64,000 bases of DNA from Gigaspora margarita (GCA_009809945.1 WTPW01000023.1:216848-280847), one strand, 5' to 3'; counted from the first letter of the stretch, positions 1-11,635 are shown. Notes: a model not told the origin generated them from the letters alone. Numbers and translations are program-made.

Positions 1-216
1 AGGAGGGGCACACCACGAGACGAGCAATAATAATAGTAAATTAGTAATTTTCGTAAATTTCGTGTTATTTTACATTTGTTTTGTCACACAAGATCCGTAA
101 TTAAATTTATTTATCTATCAGTATTTGTATATATATTCATGAAGGCCAGCTACATATGTATTAAAGATGAAAAAATTAAATATTATTTATATAGGCATTA
201 ATTAGAATTTTTTAAT

Positions 217-1638
217 TCAGAGTTTTTTTGCAATATGTCTTATAGACCGAAAACAAGTTTTATAATCCATAAGCTCAGCCCAAACTTTGTCAAGAATTTC
301 ATCATATTGTTCACTATTAATGCTTGTATATTCAAGAATAACGGATTTTACAACTTTAAAAATAAGTATATATTTTTTTGTAGACTACAAAATATTTACA
401 AATTGATTAATATTTTTGTTTAAAATAATAACTATAAATATATATTAAGCTCAATAAATAAATAAATAAATAAATAAAAAAAAGAATTACCAATTCAGCA
501 TCATAAAAATATATTATTTTCTCTTCAACTTGATATTCGAGCTTATTTTCTTTAAATAATCTCGATAAACTTTTATAAAAGTCATTAGGACAAAGTCCAT
601 GATTTCTAAAGTAACTAGACACTAACAAAATAAAATGTTATTTAAATCTGACAATTATACTAAATGAACAATATAATTACAATAATACTGTAATAAATTA
701 CATATATCTATAAGAAACTGGGTGTTAGGACCAGTATTCATAATTTCAGTGTCGTATTCTAGACATTCAATCCAACCTCCGGGCTTTAAAATTCGTAATA
801 AATCTAATTAATGAGAGAAAATATATTAAAATTTTCATAAGTCAATTAACAGATTAATTATTATTAATATATATATATATATATTTATCTAAACTAATTT
901 ACCTGGAAATAATTTATTACGTGCGTCTTTTGTTGTAATATACCATAATAAATCCCTGATGTAAATGAAGTCAAAAGAACAATCTGAATATTTTAATCCA
1001 TCCAAAACGTCAGCTTGTACAAAACTGACATTTGAAAGAACGGATTCTTTCGGAATTATAACATCAATTCCAGTAAAATGTGAAAGAGTGTAGTTATTCG
1101 CCTTTAAATTGAAATAATTGACATGTTAAGAAGAAATTAAATCGATAAAACTTGACAATTAATGGGTTTTTTATAACAAAAAATTACAGTACCATGTCAT
1201 AAGTCCACGTTCCAAATCCACATCTTTTTTTTTTGAAAAAAATTTACAAGATATTTATAGATATTTACAGATATTAAATTGTAGTTGCGAAAAAATGATA
1301 ATAAGTGCAAGACGTACCCGACATCGAGAACTTTGGCATTACCGCGTTTCAAAATACTTTCGACTGGAGAATAAAAATTTGAATTCCAAATTTTTATGAG
1401 AAATTCGTGCTAATAATAATTAAAAAATATGAATATAATTAGACACGACTTGAGATGTTTAATATTAAAAAAAATTGCGACCTACATGATCTTTTTCCTT
1501 GGTCAAATCACAATCAACTACAGGAAATCCAGTATTTGCATTTGTATTTTTATGTTCATGGCTATTACGGTTACAAACTTTCTCATTTATGACTTTGTTT
1601 TTTTTAACTTTTAATAACGTCGTAAGTTCGTTTCCCAT
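217..1638 (-). CDS. SAM-dependent class I methyltransferase, seven exons, 291 aa
   Basis: The exons on the minus strand are 1486-1638, 1318-1409, 1193-1223, 903-1101, 702-803, 491-621 and 217-384. All introns are GT..AG, phases agree, and the total is 876 nt (291 codons plus TGA). Motif I VLDVGCGFG lies at about residues 78-86 and is split across two introns; an acidic GID follows at 103-105; SFDFIYIRDLLWYI lies at about 130-143; LLRILKPGGWIECLE lies at about 160-174. Together these give the Rossmann-fold order of a class I methyltransferase that uses S-adenosylmethionine. The substrate cannot be read from the sequence. The start MGNE is the first ATG of an open first exon; the N-terminal 50 residues are basic and low-complexity. 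MGN would also suit N-myristoylation, but this is a guess. The C-terminus ends in RSIRHIAKKL. I recall such proteins as a multigene family in arbuscular mycorrhizal fungi. No stop or frameshift was seen, so it is probably functional. Confidence 0.88.
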
Positions 1639-2974
1639 TGGAAGAAATGAAGCGTAATGAAAATGTCGAAGAATTAAAAAATTAATGAATAGGATACCTG
1701 GATGATAGCGATTTTAGAGAGAGATATTTCAGGATTTAAAATCTAAATATATATATATACCAATCTATCATATAACGTTAATTTACATTTCGTAATTGTC
1801 GTACGTAAATTATATAATAATATTATATTTTCAGAACTGACCAACTAGAACTGCATTACTTTACTTTAGAAAGTTACCTCGACATATGTAAATCAATCGG
1901 GTAATAATGTAAAGAAAACACTTACTAATTTTGCAATTTTATTAAATTAAATATTAACAAGTTGATTATTAACACTTAGTTAATAATGAACTTGTGATTT
2001 TCAATTAATTATTAATATAATACATGTGATTGTATCGATAATAATCGATATTCTACATAAATAAAGGAGCAAATGGACCAAATTACTTTTGTGATGAATT
2101 TACGTTATTAGTTCATAATTTATTGTATGCATGTACGATTTATGGTCTATGCACCGGTGCTTTCGTGCTGACCCAGATCATCGTGAATTATAACTTTATT
2201 GATTAACAAAAACATATCAAATTGGATTAATTAAAATGTTCAAGAACTTTCGAATAAATAATTAAAAAGAAAAGAAATGCTAAAAATTTCGTGATTTCTA
2301 AAATATATTTTTAGTTAACTTACATAATATACACAGTATATACTGTAATTATTAAACTTTATGCTTACTTATATAAAAAGTTTTTGTAGTGTTTTTCTAT
2401 AAAAGAATAGTACGCTTTGTCCATAAATTGGCTGATGTTATACATAATAAAATGTTACTGTTGATGTAAATCATTATGTAAGCTACTGATCTTTTATTCT
2501 CCTTTTAAAATTCGCTATATCCAATCACAAAAGAAATAATAATTTGTCCGAAGGGGGTGCCCAAGGTTAAATGAGATAATCATTATCATCTGTAATTAAC
2601 TAATGATTAACCTATTATAAAATGATCCTCCGATAAATCTCTGATCATTATCATATTTGACTATTAAATCCGTTTATTAATACAAATTGTGATACATTAA
2701 AGAAACGGCGGTTTTTAAAACTTTGTAAATTCGTTTTTTATAGATGCCATAAAAGGAGAACTCAAAAAATCTTTATTATTCATGGATCATAACTTTTATA
2801 AGAAGCAAGTTTTTAAAATTGACTAACTTCAAAAAATACTTAACCTTTTTTTATATAAAAAACAATAAATAAAAATATCTTCTTCAATTCAAACTAAACA
2901 TCTTTGGTAATCTTAAAAATTATTTTAATAATGTAGCAGAAAATTAAAGTTAGTGATACGATTTGATGGAAAAG
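1639..2974. other. A+T-rich intergenic region, no gene seen
   Basis: This is the region upstream of the methyltransferase start. It has only short AT stretches (for example TA repeats at 1745-1757) and no supportable ORF, RNA gene or clear repeat boundary. The methyltransferase promoter should lie in its first few hundred bases, but no convincing motif was identified. Confidence 0.5.
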
Positions 2975-3345
2975 TAATAAACCCGGGTCGATCCTAAAAA
3001 AACTTTGGACGGTCGATCAGGCCGACCGTTTTTGTAGAACAATTTTTCTGATTAGAATTAGTCTCCATATCTATATCTATATCAAGTGTGTAGAAAACCA
3101 TCAGGTCATTCCTTGCCAAAATTCTAGTGATACTAATTACTTAGTTTTTATTCGTTTACCTTTTAGAAATTATAACACTTCAGTGTTTTATGTTGATTAC
3201 TTGTCTATACAACCGAACAGAGCATTTCCGTTCCTTATATTCATTGTTTGCCAATTTATCATCTAAATTAGCCGACTAATGATTTTCTATATTTTAGCCA
3301 ACTAATGATTTTCTACATTGTTGTAAACTATTAGATGTTTTTTTT
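2975..3345 (+). repeat. Dispersed repeat A, copy 1
   Basis: A diverged repeat shared with 5522-5745 and, for its right part, with 7318-7445. Common landmarks are the GGTCGAYC-rich head, GATTAGAATTAGTCT, then ATATCTATATCAAG, CATTCCTTGCCAAAAT and a TTATATTCATYRTTTGCCAATTTAT tail (matched in pieces). No coding potential was seen. Probably a fragment of an old transposable element. Confidence 0.6.
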
Positions 3346-3555
3346 TTAATTTTTATTATTATGATTATAAAAATTGAAGAATTTATTCCTTAATCGAATC
3401 AAAGTCTTGAGAAAAAATTTAAAAAATTTAAAAGGTTTATTTATCAAACTAATAAATGATAAGGTTCATAATAACAATAATAACAATTTACTATTCCTAA
3501 TCGTTATAATGTAAAGTTTTATTTTAGAAAAGATCTTTCCTTTTGTCAGGGGAAT

Positions 3556-3671
3556 GTCTGTACGTACATACATACATACGTGCGTACGTATGTACGCACG
3601 TACAGTACTTGCATACCAGATATTACATACGCAACTTACGTACGTACTTACGTACGTACGTATTTACAGGT
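3556..3671. repeat. TACG/CGTA self-complementary microsatellite
   Basis: Runs of TACG, CATA and CGTA tetramers such as GTACGTACATACATACATAC. The tract is largely self-complementary and could fold on itself. The short open frames here, full of Tyr-Val-Arg-Thr, are by-products of the tetramer repeat and not genes. Confidence 0.85.
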
Positions 3672-3756
3672 TACAAGAACCGTCAATTGGCGAGTTTTTC
3701 ATTGGTTTTTTTTTTCGCTGGAGTTGCATAATCGTGCCAAGAATATAGGAAGTTTG

Positions 3757-3880
3757 ACGGCCCGCACGGCCCGCACGGCGGCCCGCAAAATAAAGTTTAC
3801 CCCGCATTTAATTATGTTTTTGACATACCAGGCTTGCAATTTTGAGTTTTTATAAATTTCGGCCCGGTCCGTGCAGGCCT
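3757..3880. other. Local G+C-rich patch with GCCCGCACG repeats
   Basis: Contains tandem GCCCGCACG units (3760-3787) and further on GGCCCGGTCCGTGCAGGCC. The composition is strikingly unlike the surrounding A+T-rich DNA. The two clusters are partly complementary (CCCGCACGG versus CCGTGCAGG), so this may be a degenerate terminal-inverted-repeat element of about 120 bp. Confidence 0.4.
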
Positions 3881-4319
3881 CTAGGTCAATGCTACGCTTT
3901 AGACATTGGCTACCTAGCCATTATTCTAATATCAAAATTGTCTCGATTTAAAAATGTATTTAACATGAAAAATCATTTAGATGATTAGAGAATATACAGA
4001 AAAGGTCTAAGATAAAGAAGAAAACTATAAATTATAGTTATTATTAAAATTTATTAAATACGAAATTGATTGATTCCCTATCAAATATTACAAACAATTA
4101 TGTGCGAATTATTATAATTTGTTTAAACTTAAATCACTTAATGAATTCCTTCAGGTACAATTCTTTATTCACAATAAAGTAAAGTTAAATTTGGACTCAA
4201 CTATTTATAAAATAAAAAGGTATGCTTAAATGTAAATGATATACAATAGTTGATCAAAAAAAAATTTATAACCCGAAAATTACATGCTCATTTATTATTA
4301 GTTCTTTATAGTTGTACAT

Positions 4320-4395
4320 GGCTGAAGTAGCATAGGCTTAATACATGCAGGACGATCTAATTTCAGGGGTCGGTGCCGAGCGACAATCGTAATTT
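4320..4395 (+). repeat. Fragment of repeat family C (GATCTAATTTCAGGGG)
   Basis: The string GATCTAATTTCAGGGG, preceded by a TGCAGG-like stretch, recurs at 27030-27046 and, as GATCTAATTTCAAGGG, at 61627-61642. Only this short core is shared, so the element is truncated here. Confidence 0.45.
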
Positions 4396-4904
4396 AAATA
4401 GTGCAACCTAGCATGATCATCACATTATAGATGCCGTTTCGTCACTGAAGAAATTATGAAACTATTTAAGTTTCGTCAGGTTAAACGAGCTTCGTCAGGC
4501 ATCATTGCATCAAATGAGGGCGAAATACCCTATCCTAATCTTAATCCTAATATTCAATTCTAATTTTTATTTCGTTTTATTTTAGCATATCCGTCCAACT
4601 ATGAATCAAGAACGTAACCAATGAACATAATAATATTAAATTATTATTTCTTGAAAGTACGTACTGTAATTACGCCTTGATTCAAATTCGCTTCTAAATA
4701 CAATTAAATTAATTCCTCTGCATTCACGATATGTCTAATTTATTATTGGCTAAAAAAAAAAAAAAAATGGTACTAAACTAAAAACCTGTTGAAATTTTAC
4801 AATTACTAACCCGTATTATGATTTTCAAATTTTCCCGTATTAATCTCGAATAATAACTAACGAAAAGCATTGCACGCATTTGATACGTTGGGAAAAATGG
4901 TCTA

Positions 4905-4975
4905 ACAACTGAATCGATAAGTTATCAGTCAGAATCAATACGCAGCTGAACTCGGAAACTTATCGATTCAGTCAT
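4905..4975. repeat. Short inverted repeat (hairpin)
   Basis: AACTGAATCGATAAGTT (from 4907) is repeated in inverse orientation as AACTTATCGATTCAGT (4957-4972) around a loop of about 33 bases. Either a small MITE remnant or a simple hairpin. Confidence 0.5.
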
Positions 4976-5147
4976 TGACAATTTTTGCAAACGTCCAGAA
5001 TTTATGAAACAGCTGCAAAGAATGCCTACATCAGTTACGACTTATGTACAAGTAGGATGTGCACTCGGAAAATAGAGATGTGGCGAGCATTGATTAGCGG
5101 TTCCCTGTCTGCCAACAAATCAAAATAAGTGATTGCTATGCTATGAA

Positions 5148-5149
<2 letters not shown>

Positions 5150-5180
<31 letters not shown>
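5150..5180. repeat. Poly-T tract of 31 bases
   Basis: An uninterrupted run of 31 T on the plus strand. It may be a simple homopolymer or, read on the minus strand, the A-tail of a retroposed copy. No adjoining SINE or retrogene was recognised. Confidence 0.7.
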
Positions 5181-5275
5181 CTGGGAGGATTGGACAAAAA
5201 GGTCGCAAAATAAAATGGTGGTTGACAATTCATTTAAACATTGGACATGCGAAACGGTTTGTATTATTATATGGG

Positions 5276-5510
5276 CAGCCGTCAATAGAAATAAGGCAGA
5301 TTGACATTTTTAAAAAAGTTAATATCTTACCTTTCACAACTCACACCTCGATGAATTTTGAAGCTATCTTGATAGTTAAAAGGAAGCTTAGGATCTAAGC
5401 TTTCTTTTAACTATCATGATAACTTCAAAATTCATGGAGATGTGATTTGTGAAAGGTAAGATATCAACTTTTTTAAAAATGTCAATCTGCCTTATTTCTA
5501 TTGACGTCTG
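5276..5510. mobile_element. Foldback MITE, about 235 bp
   Basis: Nearly perfect inverted arms of about 115 bases: CAGCCGTCAATAGAAATAAG at the left end is matched by the reverse complement at the right end (one mismatch: CAGACGTCAATAG). The centre is around AAGCTTAGGATCTAAGCTT. No internal ORF. No clear target-site duplication, although the flanks on both sides are TAATATGG-like. Confidence 0.8.
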
Positions 5511-5521
5511 CTAATAATATG

Positions 5522-5745
5522 GACCGATGGAAAAATAATGGGCCGGGGTCAATCCCGAGCTGGTCGACCGGTCCAACCTTCTTGCTAGATCAATTCTTCT
5601 GATCAGAATTAGTCTGCATATCTATATCAAGTAGAAAATCATCAAGTCATTCCTTGCCAAAATTTAGTGATTATAAATTATTTAGATATTATTCGTAAAA
5701 TTATAGCACGTTAGTACTTTATGCGATTAATTGCCTATGCAATAG
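5522..5745 (+). repeat. Dispersed repeat A, copy 2
   Basis: Matches 2975-3250 in order: GGTCRATCC head, GATCAGAATTAGTCT, ATATCTATATCAAG, CATTCCTTGCCAAAAT, then a TTTATGYRATTAATTGYCTA region. The two copies are clearly diverged. The foldback MITE at 5276-5510 sits immediately to its left. Confidence 0.6.
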
Positions 5746-5974
5746 AACATACCTAGAGACGGGCCAATTATGAATTTTGTGAAACTACTGCGCAACCTGC
5801 AAGCACCATATATTAGTAATACTAACATATCTAACTTATATTTAATCTTAGAACGACTTTAGTACAAACCTTAAGAATATTAGCATCTAAAAGATAAAAT
5901 TTACTATACTAATATTTATTTTTGCATTTATAGCATATAATCTTATTTAAAAAGCAGATAAGACTTTGCTAATT

Positions 5975-6147
5975 ACATATATATGTTGTGTCTCAAATTA
6001 ATGCTAGCCTCAGATGTCAACCTTTTGACCCGCATTAACTGATTGACATTGATTGACCTAAAATAACCCCTAATCCTTCTCAGATTCTTACCTTAAGCCT
6101 ATTCTAACTTAAGCCAATCGACATCTGAGGCATAACATATATATATA
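5975..6147. mobile_element. Small terminal-inverted-repeat element (MITE-like)
   Basis: The left end reads ACATATATATGTTGTG followed by GCCTCAGATGTC. The right end carries the inverse: GACATCTGAGGC followed by CATAACATATATAT. The interior is about 100 bp, non-coding. Boundaries lie in TA-rich sequence and are uncertain. Confidence 0.5.
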
Positions 6148-6278
6148 ACAGCATAAAATTTTATAAAGTGCATAATACTTTAAATAAATTTTTGTGATTT
6201 TTTAAATCGGATTCTATCAATTTCATAATATCTAATCTTTGATTTAAAAATATTAAATTTTACTAATTTTATAATTTA

Positions 6279-7023
6279 ATATAAGGTAAGCATGGGTAGT
6301 ATTATGGCGCAGTACCAATTATGGCGCACACGTGATATCTTGTGATCCAATGATCAGAATCGGATGATTTTGCTACCAGTCGATTCGTTACGATGAGACG
6401 AAACGAATGGTAGTAAAATCATCTGATTCTGATCACTGGATCACAAGATATTGATACTTAAATAAAATAAATAAAAATTTTAATTTTAAGGTTTTAATAA
6501 AACCTAATCGTGTATGTTAATAGTGACTTTTTTTTATTAAGTAAATCGATCTTCATTATTAAGACAATTTTGTTCTTCATTACAAATTCTACTTACCTCT
6601 AAATTTTCATAAAAATCGGATAATTTTTTATTAAGTTATTTGTAAAAAGTATACTTGCGCCATAATAGGCTCTTTTGGCACAAAAACATATTTTATAAAA
6701 ATCAATTAATAAAAATTATCCGATTTTTATGAAAATTTAGAGGTAAGTAGAAACCAAAATCGTTCGATTCTGATCGCTAGATCACAAAATATCACGTGTG
6801 CGCCATAATTGGTACATGTATAATAATTTGTTGATTTTTTAACTTTTATTTTAATTTGCAATATCGTGTGATCTAGTGATCAGAATCAAACGATTTTGGT
6901 ATTATTCGATTCGTCTCGATGTGACGAATCGAATGATAGCAAAATCGTTTGATTCTGATCATTAATTACGTGTTAACGGCCGTTAAAGTTACCTGCGCCA
7001 TAATACCTATACTTACCTTATAT
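6279..7023. mobile_element. Foldback element with nested palindromes, about 745 bp
   Basis: The outer terminal inverted repeats are ATATAAGGTAAG ... ATTATGGCGCAG (left) and CTGCGCCATAAT ... CTTACCTTATAT (right). Inside, 6310-6815 forms a second palindrome (CCAATTATGGCGCACACGTG at its left edge, CACGTGTGCGCCATAATTGG at its right edge), and 6345-6455 and 6860-6960 are further hairpins around CGATTCGT..ACGAATCG. The motif TATGGCGCA or its complement occurs five times. No coding capacity; a non-autonomous element. Confidence 0.78.
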
Positions 7024-7317
7024 CTAATACTAGTTTCTAAATTTAAATCTATTGTATTTAGTTTTTTATTTAATATATTTATAAACTGTTTAATTTTTTT
7101 ATTTTTAACCTTTAATAATTTTTATTTTTTTTAAACGGATACCCAAATTTAACAGTATTGTTAAAAATTATAAATGAGAAAGGTTTGAAATTCCAATTTG
7201 GGTGCCAGCACTTGTTCATATTAATACTATTAATAATCAATCATTCAATTCAGCATTATGCAAGCCGCCCAGAATTATGACAACTGGTCCAAGTTATGAA
7301 AATTACACTGTACAGTC

Positions 7318-7445
7318 TTAAAAATTCTGTGCAGCCTGCACAGTGAATATTTCTGTTTCTTATATTCATCATTGCCAATTTATTGTCAAATTAGCTAATT
7401 AATGAACTTCTACATTGTAAATTACTATTTGATTTTTGGTCAATT
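7318..7445 (+). repeat. Dispersed repeat A, copy 3 (right part only)
   Basis: Resembles 3215-3345: TTCTTATATTCATCATTGCC, TCAAATTAGCTAATTAATGA and CTACATTGTAAA recur in the same order. The GGTCGA head of the family is missing, so this copy is truncated. Confidence 0.5.
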
Positions 7446-7582
7446 TTTTGACCTGAATATGCTTTATAAGAAATCAACTATAACTCTTCTTTAATCAACT
7501 GGCCCAGCACAAGAAGATGCAGACTAAAAATTAACCTACTTATCATTCTGGCTATTGAGCCAAGGACAGCTATTAGAGTTCC

Positions 7583-7865
7583 ACAATTTGATTTGATTTG
7601 ATTTGATTTGATCAAATATTTGAATTCAAATCAAATTCAAATACAGAATTTTCAAATCAAATCAAATTCAAATTAATGAACATTTGATTTGATTTGATCA
7701 AATATTTAAAATATTTGATAATTTATAAGTAAATTTTTAAAAAATTCCAAATCAAATCAAATTCAAATACAGAATTTTTAATTCAAATCAAATTCAAATC
7801 AAGCCTTATTTGATTTGATTAAATTCAAATATGCTTAATATTTGATTTGATTTGAGTTTGAGAAA
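7583..7865. repeat. TTTGA/TCAAA array, self-complementary
   Basis: A block of repeated TTTGA and TCAAA pentamers in both orientations (for example TTTGATTTGATTTGATTTGA followed by TCAAATATTTGAATTCAAAT). Both strands carry both forms, so the block can fold back. Related blocks lie at 13495-13690, 21885-22070 and 26465-26680. Confidence 0.75.
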
Positions 7866-8640
7866 CCCTAACAGCTATATTACTAATAGCTATTTATATA
7901 ATAATAACGGGTAATAAATTAATATGTTAGTGCAATTTATATGACATTTAATTAGTATAATAATCAATTCGTCCAGTCCCTTATTGATCAGCCCTAATCA
8001 GTCCTGGACCGCAGTCCGGTCTAACTTTTTAAAAGACTGCCAGTCTTTGAACCATGTTAGACTGGATGGAACGATTAACAGCCCTAATACCAACACAAAT
8101 CAACCCAACTTTATCCGCATACTGTGCATGTCACCATAGTAGTTTGTAATTTTGTGTAATAAATTCTTACAATAAGAAATTGTAACTTAATTTCAATACA
8201 TACAATATGCCACCACATTAGTAATACAAACTAACTTAACCTCACATGTGCCATCGTAATGGCTCATAAGTTTTGTAATAGAATTTTTACAGTGAATCAA
8301 ATACAATTCAATACAATCTAACTAATAGTTGCTAATACAGTAAAAGTTATTGCTGGTGATATAGTGAAATAATAAGAATTAAAAAAAATAATCTAAACGG
8401 TCTTAAATTATCTAAGAACGTCTAAACTTTGTTACTTTTGATGAATAAGCTTGAGTAAAATAATTCTTTAGCAAACATCAAAAAAATTTAATTTACGCGA
8501 ATACATCTACCGTAATAAGTAGTAACACTAAAAAATAAACTTTACTAATTTGCTATAGAACTACCAACACTAAATTTGATCTTAATATTTTGATACACAA
8601 AAATTAATTATATTTCGCATAACTCACTGCATTTGCCAAA
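7866..8640. other. No gene; diverged repeat fragments
   Basis: Around 7975-8090 the strings AGTCCTGGACCGCAGTCCGG and GATTAACAGCCCTA occur; GATTAACAGCCCTA is also at 12012-12025, so this is probably an element fragment. The TTTGTAATA..ATTTTTACAG phrases at 8150-8300 resemble the TCTATCATGA repeats at 10.6-12.6 kb. Nothing coding was seen. Confidence 0.4.
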
Positions 8641-8869
8641 CGCGTTTATTGTTTAATAGGTTGCGATCCCATACAAATTTTGGAGCCGATCGTCATCAGA
8701 ATCCGGAACAAAAAGGAAATTATATGCACATCGTCATAACACATCGAATGGCTACGCACTTGCAAATCAAACTGTACATAAGCCCGTGCGTTCCAAAAAT
8801 AAAGAAAAAAATGGCAGAATTCATAAAAAAACTCTGAGATTCAGTGTTTAACCCGAAATTCAAACATTG

Positions 8870-9055
8870 GGTGGCTAATACTTTTTGATTTCTTTGTACG
8901 TATTGGCGTAACAGAAGAACTGCTCATGCCTAAACAAGACTTGAATAACTTGGGGATGCAAGTTCGTTATGTCGACAATTTTACGAAATAATCTGTGCTA
9001 CCCACAAGGCTGAGCATAATGGTCATGAAGAAAGAAGTAAAATTTATGTTATTCT
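8870..9055 (+). pseudogene. Decayed coding fragment, IG(V/I)TEELL family, copy 1
   Basis: One frame reads IGVTEELLMPKQDLNNLGMQ and continues as VRYVDNFTK before a stop; a +1 shift continues as ICATHKAEHNGHE. A second copy on the minus strand at 21700-21870 carries the matching peptide IGITEELLIPKQDRNNLEMQ. The same reading frame being kept in two diverged copies points to a former protein, but I do not recognise the family. The frameshift and stops show that this copy is dead. An open stretch upstream (8649-8837) may belong to the same ancestral gene. Confidence 0.5.
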
Positions 9056-10640
9056 TTTAAAAAAAAAATTGTAGTAATTATCTTCTTATAAGCTTGGGTT
9101 AGGCAAGACACGCAACCAGTTTCCTGCGATGTGTTCTACGCGGGGAATGCAAAAATTATTAATTATATTGTTAAATATAAGTTTTTACATGAATCTTCGA
9201 ATGTATTCTTTAATGGATGAAAATTTAGCTAGCATTTAATATTTAGGCGAACATGTAGCAATTTATTTATTTTTTAATTTTTAAATGTTTTTTTACTTTA
9301 TTATTATTATTATTAATTGATGGATGGAACCGATTCTAAAATGACACATGTCATTTCACGATTCGCATCAGAATCGGCATAAATTCAGAATGACGCGGAA
9401 CACAATACACCCCGAATTTTTAAAATCTGATCCGGTATTAGCTATAATTTCGGTATAAAGATAGCCAAACGGGGTGTAAAATACCCATATTCCGTACTAT
9501 ATAATTTTGTACATTCATACTGTATAAGTAGAAAGGGCTGTTTAATACCATATAATCAATGGCAAAGCACAATAACTTGATTATATTGCTATATTGGTTT
9601 TAGCACTTTTATCACGTTTTGGATTTTATTGGTTGGTAGATCGACATAAAATTACGAACTACGAGAATCGCTGAGAAAATTAGTGATTATAAGATAATCT
9701 GGGCGGCAAAAATTCCGACCAAAAAAAAACTTTACAAAAAATGGAAAAATCTAGAAATCAATCATTAAATCTTTGGTGGAATGTAATTATTATTAATATT
9801 TGCTAATATATTCACAATTTGTTTTATTAATTTTATGTTTTTCCTTTTTATTTATTGCGGAGAAATAGTTCTTATTCTTGTTCTTGCACTTTCACTTATT
9901 CTTGCACTTGTTCTTTGAACTTGAGACACTATAGAAAAACGCTTTCAAATTCGTGAAACATTTAATTGACTTTTTTAGCCCAAAACAGTTTGTAAATATT
10001 AGGTAATCAAACAACAGAAGTAAATTTGGCAAATCCACGTTTCACGTATTTAAGAGTTGTTTAAGGGCGTTAAAAATATTGAATTTTTAATTTGAAAGCA
10101 AAGACAAATTAATATTTAAAGGAATCAAAAATCTTGAAAGTAATGCATCGAATCAAAGTTATGACCAAATAAATAAAGAATACACATGAATATTTAGAGT
10201 ATAAACCTTTTAGTAATACACCTAATTTTAAAAAAAATGGTTTGCGAAGAGATAAACCTAATTTTAAATAAAATGTATCGCAAAGATATAAAATAAATAT
10301 TAAATAAGAAAAAACTGATTTAAATTATAGATTTATAATTGTTGCCTAAACTTCTAAAAATTAACCTCGTACAACGCAAAAAATTAGGCTATATATGTTT
10401 TCTACAATAAGGCCAGGCCGATTTAATTCGGTGGTTTACGTTACCCCCTTTTTTATCCTCCCCCTCTTACTTAGAGAAATCTCTTAATGAATTTGATAAA
10501 GAATCTGATTGGTCATTTGATCAGACAGGCCAATCAAATCCCTTTATTGGATCCATTGATGGCGGTACTTAAGTAAGTTTTTAGTAAAGTTTTATCGAAT
10601 ATATAATATACAAGGCTTGCGCGTCATTTCGGTAACAGTG
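9056..10640. other. No gene seen; A+T-rich with minor repeats
   Basis: Contains a TTCTTGCAC-type short tandem (9875-9920), a slightly G+C-richer stretch at 9330-9490, and at 10405-10450 the string GGTGGTTTACGTTACCCC, which matches the terminal repeat of the foldback element at 11636. No supportable ORF. Confidence 0.4.
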
Positions 10641-10912
10641 AAAGAAGAGTCGGTTGTGTTTGAATAATCATGATTTTTATCATGGTTTCTATAAAAAAAA
10701 CTTCTGTTAAGAAACCTACTCTACAATTATACGTTTTAAGGTTGAGTTTGCATCGAAATTATTTTGATTTCTATCATGAATTACTGTAAAAAATTCTCAT
10801 GCAAAACTTGCTCGCTATTCTAGTAATCACAATATGTGGTTAGGTTGAGTTAGTTGGAATTGTTATAGTTTCTATCATGAGTTATTGTTACAAACCTTAC
10901 TATACTGGCGAT

Positions 10913-11575
10913 TAGGGACGGGTTCGGTCAGCTATTATCGACTATCAATTAATAGCAGGTTATAGCCGATCAATTTACTTGATCAGTTGATTAATCATCA
11001 AAAGTATAAACAAGCGACAAATAATTCTATTTCTGTGTTATATTAGAGTATCCTATCAAAAAAAGTTCGGCCCAAGTTCTACTGTATAAAAAATAATCAA
11101 AATATTGAAGATCCTTTAAAATTTTAAAGATTCTAGCGAAGATTTCTAAGTAACTACAAGTATATAAAACATACCTGACTTTTACTATCCTACAATAAAA
11201 TATATCTTAGCTGTCGCACCAATTTTGCCACAGCAGATTCTCGATTTTAAATTGTCTAACTGCTGTGATCTACAAAATTTTGGCCCACATTATACTATTG
11301 TTACATAATTTTGGCCGGAATTAAGGATTTCATTAGTATGAGTAATTTTAGCCTAAATTTTTGATCATCGTTCTTGGCCAATTAAAATCGAGAATCTGCT
11401 GTTACGCTAGAGTATTTCTTGCAATAATTTGTAATTTGCAAAATTAAGTAATAATTATGATTTGTCAGCCAGAAAATAAAAAATTTGGCATTGGCTAGCC
11501 GGTCAGCTAAGCTGCTCTAGTCGACTATATTGACTATAGCTATGGCCAACTATAGACTGACCGAACCCATCCCTA
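10913..11575. mobile_element. Non-autonomous hAT-type transposon, 663 bp, 8-bp TSD
   Basis: The left end TAGGGACGGGTTCGGTCAGC is the inverse of the right end (CTGACCGAACCCATCCCTA, one mismatch). The element is flanked on both sides by the identical octamer CTGGCGAT (10905-10912 and 11576-11583), which has T at position 2 and A at position 7, as hAT target sites do. Inside, 11222-11402 is itself a palindrome with arms CAGCAGATTCTCGATTTTAA. There is no transposase ORF, so it depends on an enzyme encoded elsewhere. Confidence 0.88.
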
Positions 11576-11635
11576 CTGGCGATACACAGTGTGACTCACT
11601 AACACATATTACTAATACTATCCATATCTCAGTTA

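Noticed and set aside
3543..3855. Three overlapping plus-strand frames full of Tyr/Val/Arg/Thr
   Set aside because: All result from the TACG tetramer microsatellite having no stop in any phase.
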